A stretch of 42,841 nucleotides of DNA from Cyanocohniella sp. LLY (GTDB lineage: Bacteria; Cyanobacteriota; Cyanobacteriia; Cyanobacteriales; Nostocaceae), in assembly GCA_022241785.1 (NCBI GenBank), contig JAKOMP010000056.1, positions 1-42,841 on the forward strand. The letters are read 5' to 3'. The first letter of the stretch is position 1. Every line of letters starts with the position of its first letter. Positions 42,299 through 42,841 of this stretch are shown one piece after another. The notes beneath the pieces are model-generated. The model worked only from the letters and a program-made list of their open reading frames with translations. It was not told where the DNA came from and made no database searches. The position numbers were made by a program, and so were the translations under genes.

Positions 42299-42372
42299 GA
42301 CATCCTCGAAAAATTAATGAATTGATACAGCGTTTTGCAAATAAATGAAGTACAGACTTACATATTGTAAAT

Positions 42373-42400
42373 CTTGTAGGGTAGGCCGGACAGCCTGCCA
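42373..42400. repeat. Short copy of the GGGTAGGC ... GCCTGCC hairpin repeat
   Basis: CTTGTAGGGTAGGC, a 6-nt loop CGGACA and GCCTGCCA. The family is described at 26471-26530 and 33144-33202. It lies in the spacer upstream of the phosphatase gene. Confidence 0.6.
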
Positions 42401-42480
42401 TTATGTACCTCAATCGACACCAAATATGCTGTATGTTTCCTTAATCAAAAGCAAACGCATTTATTAGTTGTTTCTCGTTC

Positions 42481-42678
42481 TTATAACCAAGCTATTACTT
42501 CTGGAGCATAACGAAAAGCCCGAAAAACTGAATTTTGTTCCCCACGCGCCACAAATGCAGATTCTCCAGGAGCATTTTGATTACCAAAATAGGGATTAAT
42601 ATATTCCCAAACAATTTCTCCTGAAACTGTTACTTCAAATATCCTGCCATACGCACCTTCTGTAATCAAAGTATTACC
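42481..42678 (-). pseudogene. Arylsulfotransferase-family C-terminal fragment, cut by an ISL3 element
   Basis: Reading leftwards from about 42678 the frame gives NTLITEGAYGRIFEVTVSGE, then VWEYINPYF, and ends VFRAFRYAPEVIAWL at the stop (42481-42483). This is typical of the C-terminal blade of bacterial arylsulfate sulfotransferase (ASST)-family proteins, which transfer sulfuryl groups between phenols. Reading through 42670 no start is found, and the frame soon runs into the ISL3 end, so the 5' part has been displaced by the element. The internal ATG at 42669 could give a 62-residue fragment but is not a real gene start. Confidence 0.75.
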
Positions 42679-42694
42679 GGTTCTTCGGTTACTT

Positions 42695-42841
42695 TTATGG
42701 AGAATTAATAGTAAAATGCCAGTTTAATAAACTGCGTAATCGAAAATTACTAAAGTTACGAAAGCCATATCCAAGCCTTTTAATTAACTTAAGTTTATTA
42801 TTAATTCCTTCTACAGTACCACTCGTAGTTCTGCCGTCAAA
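42695..42841 (-). mobile_element. ISL3-family transposase, C-terminal end (cut by window edge)
   Basis: On the minus strand the frame from the window edge to the TAA at 42695-42697 gives 48 residues beginning FDGRTTSGTVEGINNKLK and continuing LIKRLGYGFRNFSNFRLR, the characteristic C-terminus of ISL3-type DDE transposases (S-G-x-V-E-G-x-N-x-K). The adjacent GGTTCTTCGGTT at about 42679 may be the terminal inverted repeat. The remainder of the element lies outside the window. It inserted into the arylsulfotransferase gene. Confidence 0.88.

Noticed and set aside
1-42841. tRNA, rRNA or riboswitch genes
   Set aside because: I saw no cloverleaf-type pattern, rRNA segment or known riboswitch core on either strand by eye. 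A covariance-model scan was not possible here and could still find a small RNA.

Overview
The window (about 42.8 kb, AT-rich) looks like chromosome or large-plasmid DNA of a filamentous, Nostoc/Anabaena-type cyanobacterium. The evidence is the many GCGATCGC (HIP1) octamers, the dispersed repeats typical of that group, the SLH/OprB-type porin and the lipoprotein style. It reads as an accessory island for scavenging organic sulfur (sulfonates, sulfate esters, possibly sulfones). Transposase ends close both borders: an IS630-type C-terminus at 1-210 and an ISL3-type C-terminus at 42695-42841. Each abuts a truncated gene of the island.

Layout. (1) 216-4751: a remnant 2-hydroxyacid dehydrogenase, a gutted AprA-like flavoprotein coupled to an intact two-cluster ferredoxin, then two MFS exporters and a Tat-exported dienelactone hydrolase on the minus strand. 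(2) 5374-6765: an internally deleted amidohydrolase and a methyltransferase. (3) 7349-20345: a long plus-strand run of two tandem DszA/NtaA-type FMN monooxygenases, a full-length amidohydrolase, a TauD-type dioxygenase, an FMO-like flavoprotein, an esterase, an interrupted aldo/keto reductase, an ABC exporter, a sulfonate-binding lipoprotein and a second TauD, closed by a terminator. (4) 20388-21030: a DUF433/PIN-like toxin-antitoxin pair. (5) 21199-29472, minus strand: a third MFS, a second AprA-like flavoprotein, two binding lipoproteins, a nitroreductase and an outer-membrane porin. (6) 30066-41729, plus strand: an aldo/keto reductase with its own terminator, then AprA-like flavoprotein, AprB-like ferredoxin, binding protein, 2-hydroxyacid dehydrogenase, a second binding protein, a broken SsuD-like monooxygenase, a cysteine-dioxygenase-like cupin, a class II aldolase, a third binding protein, a DszC/SfnB-like acyl-CoA-dehydrogenase-fold enzyme and a small acidic protein. 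(7) 41867-42841, minus strand: a DUF442-type phosphatase, an arylsulfotransferase fragment and the ISL3 end.

Proposed logic: the porin and six SsuA-like lipoproteins collect organosulfur compounds. No SsuB/SsuC permease or ATPase lies in the window, so these must be supplied from elsewhere. Two-component FMN monooxygenases, TauD dioxygenases and the DszC-like enzyme would cleave C-S bonds oxidatively. The hydrolases, aldolase, dehydrogenases and aldo/keto reductases would process the carbon skeletons, and the MFS/ABC exporters could expel residues. The least explained part is the recurring AprA-like flavoprotein with a two-[4Fe-4S] ferredoxin and a dedicated binding lipoprotein, seen as two intact flavoproteins plus one degraded copy. 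A shared motif (core CGATAAACCGTA, built on an 11-bp direct repeat) precedes several of these operons and may mark a common regulon. At least four genes are broken, three of them by internal deletions, so the island is being actively remodelled.
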